The notes: a model not told the origin generated them from the sequence alone. Positions 1-11,846 are shown, counted from the first letter of the stretch. The stretch: DNA of 64,000 nt from Sanghuangporus weigelae (GCA_033182465.1 CP137325.1:1488001-1552000); one strand, 5' to 3'. Translations and numbers: made by a program.

Positions 1-1001
1 AGAGCTTAGTGGAGAGTGATCGAAGGAGTATGGACACATTGGAGCATCCTCGCAGCTTGCCTTGTTGCCTTGTTCAGGATCTGACGTTGGCACTTATGAT
101 GGGTTATCGCGGTTTCATGAGGCCCCTCAGCCCTTTGTCTTCAATTCACTATCAAATATTCAGGCAACTAGTCCCTCGGATCTATCCTTTCGTTCCTTGG
201 GATGTGGCGCTATGAAAAAGGCGAGCCGGTACCTTTACATGCGATCATTTCGAATTGACGGTTGTGCTGGAACTCAGAGGTACGTCTATGATTCTGTATT
301 CATTATCCCGGAAATGTACGAAAGGGTCACATCCTGGATGACTCGAGAAGAACGACGTCGTTTTCTGCGTCTTGTCATGGTTGGTATATACTTCGAGGAG
401 GATTGATGCTACCTGCGTCTTTACTTGAGGGAAAAGAATCCACTTAGAACTCTTCTCTGGTCTGCCACATTACACGCTCAAACTGCACGAAGCAACGGCA
501 GTCTAACTCCTCACGGCATTTTCTTCAAGTTTTTGACCACACAGGTCGGCGACTGGCATCGCATAACTCCGACCATCATATTGTTGGCTTGGTCGAATGG
601 TTCAAAATAGTCCTCAAGCTTTCCGGTGTCAGCCGTACCTCGAACCCAGTTTGTTCCACTGCTTCCTGATAGTTCGCTTCTGTCTTTGGAGCTGAAGATG
701 GGCATCCCGAAAGCACGTTGTTTCCGGCATTGTTTCCGGCATTGCTGCTTATTCTATACTGATATATTCACCTTGAATTCATCGGTCCTGCACCACCGTG
801 CTGGTATCGGACTCTTTACCAACCCTGTACCTGTCTGGTCTTGGGTGCATTGAAGCGTCGCAATGACATCGGGCCTGTCAAGGCTATCCATTTTTGTTGC
901 CTTTCGGCGCTGTTTTCCGGGAAAGATCTCCTGTGGCTTCATGGAGGGCTCCGTAAGGGAATTACTTCTCGCAACTCTCCGGTTGGCCTGTCTCTCAGCG
1001 G

Positions 1002-1007
1002 TATAAA
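1002..1007 (+). promoter_or_regulatory. TATA box of hydrophobin gene 1
   Basis: TATAAA lies in GCGGTATAAATTGCAG about 94 bp before the ATG. The same GCGGTATAAA context is kept in the second copy at 5513-5518. A strong TATA box fits a highly expressed, stage-specific hydrophobin. Confidence 0.7.
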
Positions 1008-1100
1008 TTGCAGCGTTTCTGGACTCTCAACTGACACTCATCCATCGAGAACCCAACGACTCTTGAACTAGTATCGACCTTCAACTCTTGACTTATCATA

Positions 1101-1631
1101 ATGCTTTTCACCAAGTACACTTCTGTCCTCGCTCTCCCGCTCCTTGCAGTCGCCACGCCCTGGGTTACGCCCACCACCAAGGCTACAAGTACGACTACCG
1201 TCACCGTTACTGCGACGGCCACCGCGACAGAGCCAGCGAGTCAGTGCAACACAGGCCCGATCCAGTGCTGCAATACTGTTCAATCAGCTGATACCCCCGC
1301 CGTCTCGACCCTTCTGGGTCTGTTGGGCATCGTTCTTGAAGACCTCGACGTTCTCGTGGGCTTGACCTGCGATCCGATTTCTGTTATCGGTATTGGAAGT
1401 TCTGGCTGGTAAGTCACTCCTGCAGCGCGGTTTTGGAACTAAAAATGGGATGTGTTCTTATGGCACGCTGTTTTCTCTTTATAAAGCGATGCTCACCCTG
1501 TTTGCTGCGAGAACAATAGCTTCGGTAAGTATAACATCACACTTACTACTGTAGTATTCTTTCCGTACTGATGTTTATTCCTAGATGGCCTCATTTCTAT
1601 CGGCTGCGTCCCGGTCAATATCGAGTTGTAA
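1101..1631 (+). CDS. Class I hydrophobin, copy 1
   Basis: Small secreted amphipathic protein expected to self-assemble at hyphal or fruit-body surfaces. Three exons are read as 1101-1408, 1487-1524 and 1585-1631, giving 130 residues. Both introns have GT and AG ends, and the splices restore the cysteine pattern. A signal peptide covers about residues 1-18 ([20 protein letters not shown]) and is followed by a Thr-rich stretch. The eight cysteines follow C-X6-CC-X32-C-X12-C-X5-CC-X12-C, a class I spacing, and the protein ends VPVNIEL. The first splice falls inside the fifth cysteine codon. Copy 2 at 5612 is almost identical after the signal peptide, so this is a recent tandem paralogue. Confidence in the family is high; the role of the individual copy is inferred. 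Confidence 0.95.
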
Positions 1632-1967
1632 GCGTCGTTCGGCGAGAATGAAAGCGACGCTTCGTCGAGAAGGTTGTTATTGAGAAACTATTGGTGGCCT
1701 AGGATTTGTGTTGTTGACTTTGAACTGCCTGTCTGCTGAGAATATGATTGCCAATAAGGCACTGCTTGAAAGAAATACATAATTTTTTGTGTCGTGGAGA
1801 ACCACTTCCTTTGGAAAGAGAAGATGAACGTTCTTTTATTTCATTCCTGAGGTGAAACGCGTGAGGATGAAACATTTCGTCACGCGTGCTCGTACTCGTA
1901 CATATAACATAACTGTTAATTTTGCGTATGTATGCTCTATCATCACGAAGAAACGCAGCGGGGCGAG

Positions 1968-2933
1968 TTATCCGAGATTACATGCACCCGCAGCAACGTG
2001 ACCTACATCGATTAGCTCAAATAAATTATCCTGCTCCCAGCACAAGCCGAGCGGACAAGGTGGAGCGCATGTACTATTTTCTTTCTGAAATAGAGGACAC
2101 ATCGTGGTCCAACCTTGTGATAACGAAGTCACGAGTATAAGCATCCTTAATCGGGTTATTGATGCCCATCTCAAAAGATTACATCGCCAGAGCGCGACAG
2201 GATAGTCCATCTCTGCCCCCTTGTCCAAGTTCTGCAAAAAATCAGTCATTTCATCCTGCAGCCAATGAGAATCCTGACTAAGAGTCTCGTTACCTGAGTC
2301 CTCCACCAACCAACGAAAAGCACCTCCATATGCCGACAAAATTCCGCCCTGGAAGGTGCTTCTGCGTCATATTGCGACGCACCCTTCTCTGGATCAACGT
2401 CTCCGATGGCACGGAACTTGGTGAGAACATAGAGCGGAAACTGCAAACAGAGTAGCGTACCTGCTTCCAGCCCAGCATGCCCATTCAGCATTTCGCATGA
2501 CGTCGGCATTTAGATGCACAGGCTTCTGTCCACAAAGTGTATCCTTTTCCTTCGCATAATCTCACTGCGTAACTTTCACATCATTTATACGTCTTAATGT
2601 ACGAATATCAAGAACGAAGCAGACACCTGCGTCTCTTGCGGCATCAGAAACCATGCGACGAACGATCTTCCTAGGAAAGGCATTGACGTTGTGCTGACAG
2701 CAATTGCGCTGTATGTTCGAGGCCTGCTCGATGATGATCGGCCAAAGTTTCTCGTACATGGCGTTGGTTGGCGACTATGCCTCAATCATTCTTGAAGAAA
2801 ACTGGATAGGTGGCTGGAGCCTGGTCAGCTTCGAAGCTGAATCGTCTTCGGACTCTGACGACTCGGTTTCCTTGATGCTCTCGGTCCTGCTTTGACCGCT
2901 GGATTCTTCGTCGACGTCTCTATAGGGCGCCAT
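1968..2933 (-). pseudogene. Decayed copy of the unknown companion gene
   Basis: Minus-strand relic homologous to the intact gene at 6541-7440. Matching pieces read, in order, around MYEKLWPIIIEQAS (2700-2760), the DVRTLRHMSDV-like block (about 2560-2640), the ADVMRNAEWA-like block (2480-2520), IGDVDPEKGASQYDAEAP (about 2370-2420) and the ADKVERMYYFLSEIEDTSW end (2050-2110). The pieces lie in different frames, so several frame breaks are present. The start codon context at 2933 matches the intact paralogue. The gene type is unknown. Confidence 0.8.
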
Positions 2934-3224
2934 GATGGGACTAGAGAGAGAGAAAGTTTTCTCGTGTGTGCTCCGGTCAGACTAAGAGATCTAAGCAGAT
3001 AAGATCCAGCACGTCCCCTTCGGGGTGACAGACAAAATAAAAGGTCCAGTGCAGGGGGCAACAGACGATATCTGTGTGATAGATATAACAGCGATAATGG
3101 ATGGAACATTTAGAGCTCAAACGACTTTCTCAAGCAACTTCAAAAAGAGAACACCAATTCCATGTGTCAGCGAAGTTTTGTCATATATTACGTAATTAAC
3201 TCAATATAGTAATAGTAGAGCTAG

Positions 3225-3345
3225 TCGACGCATTCTTTGCCTATTTTTAAGCATAGGCATCTTCGTTCGGAGAATGAAACTATTTCGAATAAGTATCACA
3301 TCTCTGGTACGCGAGATAATTATCCAAATTCTTGGGAACGTCAAG
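3225..3345 (-). pseudogene. Short fragment of the same companion family
   Basis: The stretch GCATAGGCATCTTCGTTCGG and the sequence after it resemble 6658-6735 in the intact gene, which encodes the RTEDVIFETSFHNPNEDAYAH region. Only about 100 bp are preserved. It shows a further partial copy lay between the two tandem units. Confidence 0.6.
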
Positions 3346-4512
3346 TACTTCTACGACATCAGCGTTACTCACTATGATTGTGAGTATGTGAAAAAAGGTG
3401 TGTCGGCGTGATTTCGGAGCATGCTCGCCTTTGCTGGTGAGCAATATTAATGTTCGACAGGACTACGGGCTCAACTTCAAGGACGATTATCTTCATGAGC
3501 TGCTTCCTATTCCGATACTGCTTTATTTGCCTGTTTCTTCTCGTGGGGCATGCCGCCTAAATGACAGCATCCAGCGAGTGGCGGGCCCGAATTACCACAG
3601 TCTCCACCTAATCCTTCAGAGCGCCCGCATGGTTATCAGACTATATCTGTCGACAGCGACTTGCAATACGAGTGGACACGCAAGGAGAACGATCCAAACA
3701 AGGTCAAAAAGGGCAAAATTGGACGCATTATCTTGGTACGGTACCGTGGCTCTTGGCAATCAATGGGAAGCATCATACGCACTACACGTCAGGCTGGAGG
3801 TTGGTGGACAGTGAGCTGTTCGCGCGAAGTTGTATAATGCAACGGGTGCTGATTTCGATTTTAATGCCGAGGGTACGGATTCTTCTGGCTTTGTATTCCA
3901 TGACTTGGTCGTCTAATTCAACTTCAGTTGGTTTGACGTCAGGTTCCGCTGCTGCATATCAGCTCGGTGCGGACTATCCGGTTAAGGACTAGGACAGGTA
4001 AGCAAGCTTGCATCTCGGCAAGAATAGCTACTTGAAATTTTCAACCAATCAAGCGCTCGACACCTTTTCGCCCTTATTCTGGAGGCGATGCATCTGTCAA
4101 AGGATCTGGGAGAATGATAGGAGAGGGAAGATATTATAACAAATGAGACGATAGGATCGGAGGAGACTTTTTCTTCGTCCTGTTCACGTGCGCTCGTATA
4201 AAACACTGTGATTGAAACTGACCGTGCCTTTGACTTCCCGGCTTTCGCTTCACCGCCTACTTTCAATGGCTTTCCAAATGGTTTTCCATCCTGCTGTTTC
4301 TCTCTTGATGAATCTATGTAAATCACGTATGGTTTGTTCTTCATTCAAAAAAGAGAAGGTGCATCTTTTCTAGGAACCGCCCAGTTGGAGCGACGTAACG
4401 GCTCCAAGGTGAGTATTTGTAGTTTGCCCGACGAAATTTTCTGATGTTTCTCAGGATGAACGAATCCCTAAGCGACGTTCTTTTTCTTGCGGTGATCGCC
4501 ATTGATGTTTGC
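3346..4512. other. Spacer between tandem units; unresolved coding-like patches
   Basis: No gene is recognised. One plus-strand patch near 3650-3800 reads in pieces as a basic, gene-like peptide (…EWTRKENDPNKVKKGKIGRI…) but is not sustained. A minus-strand 120-codon open frame (3982-4344) has no recognisable domain. A GTGAGT…TTTCTCAG intron-like stretch lies at 4410-4456. This could be the remains of a gene interrupted by the duplication breakpoint. Confidence 0.3.
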
Positions 4513-5512
4513 AGAGCTTAGCGGAGACTGATCAAAGGGACATGGACACATTCGAGCATCCTCGTAGCTTCTTGACCAAAACCCAGTATGATGGCTTAGT
4601 ATGGCCTCACGAGACCCCTCACCCTCTTCTCTTCAACCCATAATCGGTTCTTTTGAAAACGTTCTTGCACTGCGCAACGGCTGAACGAATCAAAAGCTGA
4701 GGCGACTAGTCTCTCGGATTTTCCCTTTCGCTCATTGATATGTGGCGCAATGTGAAAGCTGAGCCGGTACCTTTATATACGATCATTTCAAACTGACGGT
4801 CGTGCTAGAATTCTTGGGGAGGGACGTCGATGGTTCCGTAATCATTGTCCCAGAAACGTGCGAAGCGACCACATCCTCGATGAGTCGAGTCGCTTTCTGC
4901 GTTTTATGAAGGTTATTATATACTTCGAGGGGGATTGATTCCGCCTCTGTTGTTAACTGGGAAGAAGGATGCACTTGGGACCCTTCTCCGGTCCACCATA
5001 ATATATGCCCAGGCTACTGGAAGCAGCAGGAGACTCACAGCATTTTCCTTAAGTCTCTGACCACATACATCGTCAACCGGTATCATGTAATTACGACCAT
5101 CACGTTGTCGGCTTGGTCGAATGGTTCAAATATAGGTCTCAAACCTTCTGGAGTTAGCCGTACCTTGAACCCAGTTTGTTCCATTGCTCCCTGATAGTTC
5201 TCTTCCATCTTTCGGACTGAAGATAGGCAGCCCCGAAAGTAAACTTTTTCCGACATTCCTGCTTATTCTATGCTAATATATTCGCCTTGAATACATGGCC
5301 TTGCATCACCGTGCTAGAACCGGACTCTTTTCCAAGCCTGTACCTGTTTGGTGTCGGGTGCATTAAAACATTGAAATGACATCGGGCCTGCTCAAAGCTA
5401 TCCGCTTCTGTTGCTTTTCGGCGCTGTATTCCGGGAAATTTCCTATGGCTCCGCGAGGGACTCCGTAAGCGAATTACTTCTCGCAACTATCCGATTGGCC
5501 TGTTCGTAGCGG

Positions 5513-5518
5513 TATAAA
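5513..5518 (+). promoter_or_regulatory. TATA box of hydrophobin gene 2
   Basis: TATAAA in GCGGTATAAAGAGCAG, 94 bp before the ATG. An inverted CCAAT (ATTGG) lies just upstream at about 5493. The position matches that in copy 1. Confidence 0.7.
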
Positions 5519-5611
5519 GAGCAGCATGTTTGGATTCTCAACTAATACTCGTCCCTCGAGAACTCAACGGCTCTTGAACTAGTCTCGATCTTCAACTCTT
5601 GACTTATCATA

Positions 5612-6138
5612 ATGCTTTTCACCAAGTACGCTTCCCTCATTGCTTCCCCTCTCCTTGCGGTCGCCACGCCCTGGGTTACGACCACCACCAAGGCCACAAG
5701 TACGACTACCATCACCGTTACTGCGACGGCCACCGCGACAGAGCCAGCGAGTCAGTGCAACACAGGCCCGATCCAGTGCTGCAGTACTGTTCAATCAGCT
5801 GATACCCCCGCCGTCTCGACCCTTCTGGGTCTGTTGGGCATCGTTCTTGAAGACCTCGACGTTCTCGTGGGCTTGACCTGCGATCCGATTTCTGTTATCG
5901 GTGTCGGAAGTTCTGGCTGGTAAGTCACTCCTGCAGCGCGGCTTTCAAGATAAAATGAGATATGATCTAATACGGGCGCGTTGTTTTCCCTCATAAAGCG
6001 ATGCTCATCCTGTTTGCTGCGAGAACAACGACTTCAGTAGCTACAATACCACGCTTATCATTCTCCTTTCCGCTCTGACCCTCATTCCTAGACGGCCTCA
6101 TTTCCATTGGCTGCGTCCCGGTCAATATCGAGTTGTAA
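5612..6138 (+). CDS. Class I hydrophobin, copy 2
   Basis: Second tandem hydrophobin, with exons 5612-5919, 5999-6036 and 6092-6138 (130 residues). Exon lengths (308, 38 and 47) are identical to copy 1. The signal peptide differs slightly ([20 protein letters not shown]). The mature part differs from copy 1 at only a few sites, such as QCCST for QCCNT and ENNDFNG for ENNSFDG. The cysteine pattern is identical. The second intron starts GTAGCT, a weaker but usable donor. Differences concentrated in the signal peptide and introns suggest selection or conversion on the mature domain. The expected role is cell-wall surface coating, as for copy 1. Confidence 0.95.
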
Positions 6139-6540
6139 GCGTCGTTCGGCGAGAATGAAAGCGACGCTTCTCCGAGACAGTTGTCGCGGAAGTATTAGTG
6201 GTTCGGGATCTGTGTTGTTAAATTTGAACTATCACCTGGTTCATTGTTGTAAGAAATGATTGTGAATAACGGATTCCTTGAAGGAAATATAAATCATGTC
6301 TTGGCAGCTCACTTTTAGTGGCGGGAGGAGTTCGTCGATTTGGTATTTTAATCGGCAACTCAAAGAAAAGTAGTACAGGATTCAAAAATTTCAAAAACAA
6401 ACCTTCTTAACTGGGGAATGCGTGAGAATGACGCCTCGCGTCAAGCGTTTTGATCTCATACTAGGCTCCTGATTTCGAATACACGTTTGCTCTATCACGA
6501 AGAAACACATCGGATTGAGGGATACTCTGTTTTTATTGAT

Positions 6541-7440
6541 TCATATGAAACTTCTGTCTCCAAATTCGAGCCGATCCCAAGACGTGTCCTCTGAATCAGA
6601 GAAGAACTCGTACATGCGTTTCACCTTGTCCGCTCGGCCTGTGATACCGAAGAGATGAGCATAAGCATCTTCGTTTGGGTTATGAAAGCTCGTTTCAAAG
6701 ATCACGTCCTCGGTGCGTGAGATGAATATCCAAGATAGCTCAGGTATGTTCAGCAGGCGACGACGAGCCGCTTTCTCCGGGTCGGGTTTAATCCCGAACA
6801 TCGCGTTGAAAGGCGCTTGCGCATCGTATTGCGATGCGCCCTTTTCTGGATCGACGTCTCCGATGGCACAAAACCTGTGGAAGTTCTCAACTGTCCCAAA
6901 CTCCAACCTGAAGAAGCAGTAGGATAGTTTGGTGAGTGTATAGAATGGAAGCTGGAAAACAGCGATAGTGTACCTCTTACCACCCCAGCACGCCCATTCA
7001 GCATTTCGCATGACATCGGCATTTAGATGCACGGGCTTATGTCCATAAAGCGGATCCTCTTCCATCATGTAATACCACTGCGTAAAAGTCACGTCACTCA
7101 TATGTCTTAATGTACGAACATCAAGAACAAAGCAACCACCCACTTCTCTTACAGCATCAGAATCGATGCGACGGACGATCTTCTCAAAGAAGGTATTTAC
7201 ATTGCGTAGGCAGTGATTGCGTTGTCTATCCGTGGCCTGCTCGATGATGATAGGCCAAAGTGTTTCGTACATGTTGCCGGTCGGCGAAAGCGCCTCAGTC
7301 ATCCTTGCAGAGGGCTGGGTAGGTGGTTGATCAGGCCTCGAAGCCGAGTCAGACCTGAGCTCTGAGCGCCCTGTACCCTCCGCGCCGCTGCTGCGTTTGG
7401 CCTTGGATTCTTCTTCTCTGAAATCTGTGTCTGATGCCAT
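6541..7440 (-). CDS. Unknown basidiomycete protein, hydrophobin companion
   Basis: I do not recognise the family. The start at 7440 (MASDTDF) is preferred over an upstream ATG at 7500 because the paralogue at 9489 begins MADHFDT. One phase-2 intron is read at 6908-6973 (66 bp, GTACAC…TTCTTCAG), giving exons 6974-7440 and 6541-6907 and 277 residues. The intron is a multiple of three with no stop, so retention would give a 299-residue form. The N-terminal 50 residues are charged and low in complexity. The conserved core includes LWPIIIEQATDRQRNHCLRNVN and, after it, WGGKR, ENFHRFCAIGDVDPEKGASQYD, a WIFISRTEDVIFETS strand-like block and an acidic end. No signal peptide or membrane segment is visible. 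It lies tail-to-tail with hydrophobin 2. Confidence 0.8.
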   Translation of the reverse strand: MASDTDFREEESKAKRSSGAEGTGRSELRSDSASRPDQPPTQPSARMTEALSPTGNMYETLWPIIIEQATDRQRNHCLRNVNTFFEKIVRRIDSDAVREVGGCFVLDVRTLRHMSDVTFTQWYYMMEEDPLYGHKPVHLNADVMRNAEWACWGGKRYTIAVFQLPFYTLTKLSYCFFRLEFGTVENFHRFCAIGDVDPEKGASQYDAQAPFNAMFGIKPDPEKAARRRLLNIPELSWIFISRTEDVIFETSFHNPNEDAYAHLFGITGRADKVKRMYEFFSDSEDTSWDRLEFGDRSFI

Positions 7441-8729
7441 GATGATACCAGAATGAGAGCAAGTTCTTTTCGGTGGCTCTGATCGATCGGAGAAAAGCAA
7501 ATAGTAACCGGCAAAAGCCGAACATACAATATCTATGCGTGATTGTTCCTGATTACGTAAAATATGATCGCTCTCGCTCTAGCGCGACGCTAGACTCGGG
7601 CTCGGGACTGCACAGCTCCACTATCTGCTCCTGAGCCTGCAAATTGCTGATTTGCTGACACCATACAGGACAGGGGAGCAACAGGTGGACTTGGGATTAG
7701 CTCGCTGAGTCACCTCGAGTAGAGAAAAGCTGTCTAAACGAGTACAGGGGTAAAACGTTAAGACGAGCAAAACCGGTCAAGGTGAGTCGATACCAGACAT
7801 TCTTAACGCGTGAATTTGCCACGACTCTGATCATTTGTGCTCGTATATTCTTAGGATTTCAATGCGCGAGAAAGTGAGGTCGGTATCGCTGCAATCTCAG
7901 ACGAGGAGCCAATGGAATTGGGAGGGAAGTCGAGAGTCATGGAACAAGCGAAGGCTGAGCGACTACGACGAGCCTCTCAAACACGTTTTGCTTGGTGATC
8001 CATTGTAGTCAGAAATTTCACACAACTGGAAGCCAGCTGAAGACGCTTTCAAGCACCGCTCAGAATCGCACGGATGCATCGCGCCAGCAGACGCGCGTGG
8101 AAGATGCAGATGGACCGGATAAGGTGTGTCGACCTTCCAGAAAGAAACCCCGCCTGGGAAAAGGCAATGGGAAGAGCCAATAAATTTTGACCACTACACC
8201 AGCACAACATTATATGCATCGTCTCTGAATATGATTTCAACTGCATTGATATCTTCGATTTTATTTTGTGAGTATCCTATACTAGAATCCGAATGAGGCT
8301 TCATATTAATTTGATGAGCTCGTACTCTTTAAAGAGAAGTCAAGACTACCTGCAGAGATGCAAAGGTCATTCATATCTGGACGTTTCCAGCTGTACAAGT
8401 AACTCATTCGATGGCAAAGCGAAAATAAAGCACAAAAAATCTATGTGTCGAAACGAATCCTGAGTGCCGAGAGGGTGAGTGAGCAATTGCATTTGTAGTA
8501 GGACCACATGTCTCGTCTGTTCTGAGAAGAGCATGTGTCGACATTTGCTGCCTTGCATCTGCGTTTTAATCCGATAATGATCAGTCGGAGTATGGCATGT
8601 ATATCTGCTGATAACGGAAGTGCATCAAAGAGCCTTGGAGACGGGAATTCTTGGAAGCTTATGTTAGGGCTCTTCACTCTCATTGTCAGTCAGAGTCGAT
8701 TTACAGGTCTTCAATTCTATGAGATTCTT
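7441..8729. other. Intergenic DNA with a possible gene remnant
   Basis: A plus-strand patch at about 7730-7990 looks coding: a donor/acceptor pair (GTGAGTCG…TATTCTTAG, about 7782-7859) is followed by an open frame reading ESEVGIAAISDEEPMELGG, then a basic AKAERLRRASQTRFA tail. A further basic open frame ends at 8183 (SRKKPRLGKGNGKSQ). I could not join these into a gene with a clear start. From 8240 to 8729 I see nothing supported. Confidence 0.25.
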
Positions 8730-9489
8730 CACATATAGACTCTATCTCCCCACATAAGCTCGTTCCAAGATACGTCGTTTTCAAACTGTCTGACGAAACG
8801 ATACATGCTCTCGAGTTTCGTTACTCTTCCAGTGATTCCAAAGTAGTGCGCATAGGTGAACTTCTCAGAGTCAGGATTTCGCCAGCTCATATCGAAAGTG
8901 ATGTCTCGCGTACGGGAAACGAAGGTCCATACAGGGAACCGAGGCTCAAGTAATGTCGCTTCTGGAAATAGGTCAAACTGGGCTCCACTATCAGGATCAA
9001 TGTCTCCGAGAGCACAAAATGCGCGAAAGTTGTCTGTGCTATTGAAGAAAATCCTACGAATTGGATTATTTCAGTAAAGGCAAGCAAAAGCTACACAAAA
9101 GCGGGTACCCTTTTCCTCCCCAAGACGTAACCTCTACATCCTTCAGTGATTCAAGATCGAGATGTAAAGGTCTGTGTTCCGAATATCTTTTACGGTAGAG
9201 CTGCTCGTAGAGGATAGCTTAGCACATTCGAACAGAGCATCCTGTCACGGAAACGTACGGCCTTCTGTTCATCAGATAGCAAACGAGATTTCACTCGTTT
9301 GGCATGCAACGCAAAGAAATGGTTCACATAGCGCAAACAGTGATCCCGTTGTCCATCGTCGACTTGTTCAATGACTATTGGCCATACTATGCTGTACAGA
9401 TAACCAGATGAGGAGAGGGCCTCAACGAGCCTTGGTGAAAGCGAAACTGGTGAAGATGCAGTCTCAGTAGTATCAAAATGGTCTGCCAT
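8730..9489 (-). pseudogene. Third relative of the companion family, probably damaged
   Basis: Starts MADHFDTTET at 9489 and shares IVWPIVIEQVDDGQRDHCLR and YVNHFF with the gene at 6541. It then shares PLHLDLE, WGGKG, DNFRAFCALGDIDP and VSWNELMWGDRVYM at the end. The intron after WGGK is at the same place and phase (9054-9108, GTACCC…TTCGTAG). Between about 9190 and 9230 the homology moves to another frame, so either a single frameshift or an extra unrecognised intron is present. It is divergently paired with the CUE3 gene, 148 bp away. Confidence 0.65.
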
Positions 9490-9637
9490 CGTGGATAGTA
9501 TGTATGTACTCAGACCGATCCAAGACACAAGTTTCGACCCGACCCGACAGACACCTTATGTAATCAAGTCGATTTCATCAGCAGCAGACTTTAACTCTAC
9601 TCTACTCCTCTCCTCACACTACAACCCAACGAGCAGA
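9490..9637. promoter_or_regulatory. Shared divergent promoter
   Basis: The 148 bp between the ATG of the minus-strand relic (9489) and the preferred ATG of the CUE3 gene (9638) must hold the start signals for both. The plus-strand frame is open through it back to 9491, so an N-terminally extended CUE3 form starting at ATG 9500 cannot be excluded. Confidence 0.5.
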
Positions 9638-11846
9638 ATGACCGTAAAGCTAGTTGACCTGCACTCTTTGCCTATTTTCCCATCGTCAACCACTCTTCGG
9701 AGTCTGCCACCGTCGCAACAGTCGGCTGTCCTGGAACATATTTCATCAACGCTATTTTACGCACTTTCTCTTCCAGATGAAAAACTGTCAAAGTTATTGT
9801 GCAATGATTTTATTGCATCGTATGCAAGGCAAGAAGTGACGAGGTCACTTGGCGAATTGATTTTTTCTTCGGGTGACCAGGGTGCAGAACGGAGGCCTCC
9901 GCAGGAGCGAGTCATTCGTAAACGTCTACTCAGTCTCGCTCTGCGCCTATCCAATTTGCCAAGGGCCGGAGGCCTTACGCTACCGAGTATTTTAGACCTC
10001 TGTGTTGTGTATGGCGCGAGAAATTCTTCGAGAGTTAAGGAACTCATGGAAAAGGCTGTGCGATCGCACTCGACCCTCCTTCAGGAGATACGCAACAGCG
10101 CAGTTCCATCCTTTGCATCAATCATCCTATCCACGGACAGTGGGCTGCATGCATTACGGAAGACAGCCTTCTGCCTCAAGTATCTATTGCAATGCTCTCC
10201 GCCTTCTGTGCTCGATGAATTCGTCAAGGATAACGACTTCGTGGTTGCACTCGCAAAGTGCTATGTCGGGCGTCTCTCTGCGATAGCGACAGGATATGGC
10301 GGAATCGATATTGATCGCGAGGATGATACCGAAACGACGACATCCTGGGTGGGATGTAAAGCCGATTTACTTGATTGCTTCCATGTGCTCCTCGAGCACA
10401 CATTGAACAATGTTCGCATAGACCCTCGAGCGAACGCGGAACGTGCGTTCAGCTTGGTGTTCGCTCTACTGAACATTCCGACATCCTCTGGCCAGTCGCA
10501 TGAATCAGAAATTTCATTTTTGAACCGAAGTCTGGTGGCGGATTATCAAGATGCATATGGACTATCCTCTACGCTGGCATCCGTTCTCTCATATAACGAT
10601 GACGCCCGGCTGGACGTTCTGGACGCAACTTTGAAGTCATTCGAGACAGTTGGTAGCGGCGATAAATGCGGTGCTCTCCGGATCATATTACGTAGCACAG
10701 GAGCGCCTTCTGGGACTGACTATCGAGGTATCGCCGGGCCAAAGGGGAAGGAACGCGCTCCTCCGCCACCCGAACCGCCTGTGAATGTGGTCCTCGATGC
10801 GGCAGTTTCAAGCGTCTTGAATATTCTTCCTGACCAAGAGCCTGCTTACATTCGCGCACTTATAGCCTCACCCCAATTTGGTGGGAACGCGGAACAAGTT
10901 ATAGCTGCTCTCCTCGAAGGTGAAGCTCCTCCACCATCTTCCGTGAACTCTGACTCGTTCCCTGAGCCATCCGTCACACCGGTTTCCCGGGATAATGCTC
11001 CGCCTATAGAGCGGCGGAACATCTTCAATGAACAACCCATCGAGACTACGAATGTGCAGATTGGAAAGCGGAGAGGTGATGCAGATACAGTATTGCAAGA
11101 CCGCGGGTTCCTCGACCAGATGAAGGCGGACATACTCCGCCGTGCGGCCGAATTAACTGACTCGGATGATGAGGACGGTCAGGACGTCGATGAATTAGAC
11201 GACCTGGAGTCAATATTGGATAGCGGAGTCAAAGTCATCGCGGACAAGGAAGACATCGAAGGAGAGTCGGACGAAGATGAAGATGAAGACACTGAAGGAG
11301 AAATGCCTCCACAGACTCCCGAGACGATATGCGAGCTGGCGTATCTCAAGGATCCGAAGTTATTTGATCGCGACGTAGAGACACGTCGGTCCAAAGCTCG
11401 TGCAAACTTGAAAGCCCAGACGGGCTGGACGGACGAGCAACTTGAGGGATGGCGCGTCATGTTGGAGCGAAATGTATGTCTCGTTTGCTTGTCTTCTTAG
11501 CTACATCAAAATGACTATGATCCTACTCTAGCCGAAGAAGGATAAAATCCTGCGCAAGCACGAATTTAAGGGAAACAAGAAGGGCCCAATACTTATTCAA
11601 GCTACTGATGAGCCTGGCAGCAGTTCGAGTGGAGGTCGCGGACGCGTAAGAGGACGTGGTGGAAATGGACGCGGCCGCGGAGGTGGCGGGCCCAGAAGAG
11701 GCGGGGCGGCTGGAACTGACGGTGGCGATGCTAGAGAGCGCGCATGGAAGGACAAAAACAAGGCCAGGCAAGCAAATCACAATCGCAAGAGAGGTCACGA
11801 CCGCAAGATGACTCGCGGGGGTGCTATTCCGGGACCATCGACATGA
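9638..11846 (+). CDS. CUE3: CUE-domain protein, Cue3/ASCC2 type (RQT complex subunit)
   Basis: In yeast and human this family (Cue3/Rqt3, ASCC2) binds ubiquitin on stalled ribosomes and works with the Slh1/ASCC3 helicase to split them. Exons 9638-11473 and 11532-11846 join in phase 0 (…MLERN then PKKDKILRKHEF) to give 716 residues. The N-terminal 350 residues are alpha-helical and match the ASCC2-type helical region by character. A CUE domain lies at about residues 388-428, with the ILPDQEPAYIRALIA motif. An acidic stretch follows (about 510-560), and the C-terminus is an RG-rich tail (GRGRVRGRGGNGRGRG) ending in basic residues. MTVKLVDLHSLP is chosen as the start because it gives a typical N-terminus and leaves room for the divergent promoter. 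The function is inferred from the family. Confidence 0.85.

Larger units (their letters stand above)
1..2940. repeat. Tandem duplication, unit 1 (hydrophobin plus companion gene)
   Basis: The whole stretch is matched in the same order at 4513-7440. Both units start with an AGCTTAG(T/C)GGAGA-type sequence, share scattered upstream blocks, then a hydrophobin on the plus strand, then an unknown gene on the minus strand. Identity is highest over the hydrophobin and lower upstream. The upstream 1-1000 holds no convincing gene; its short open frames are not kept open in unit 2, so I treat it as regulatory or decayed DNA. Confidence 0.85.
4513..7440. repeat. Tandem duplication, unit 2
   Basis: Second copy of the block described at 1-2940. 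It contains hydrophobin copy 2 and the intact companion gene. The order and the opposed orientation of the two genes are kept. Confidence 0.85.
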
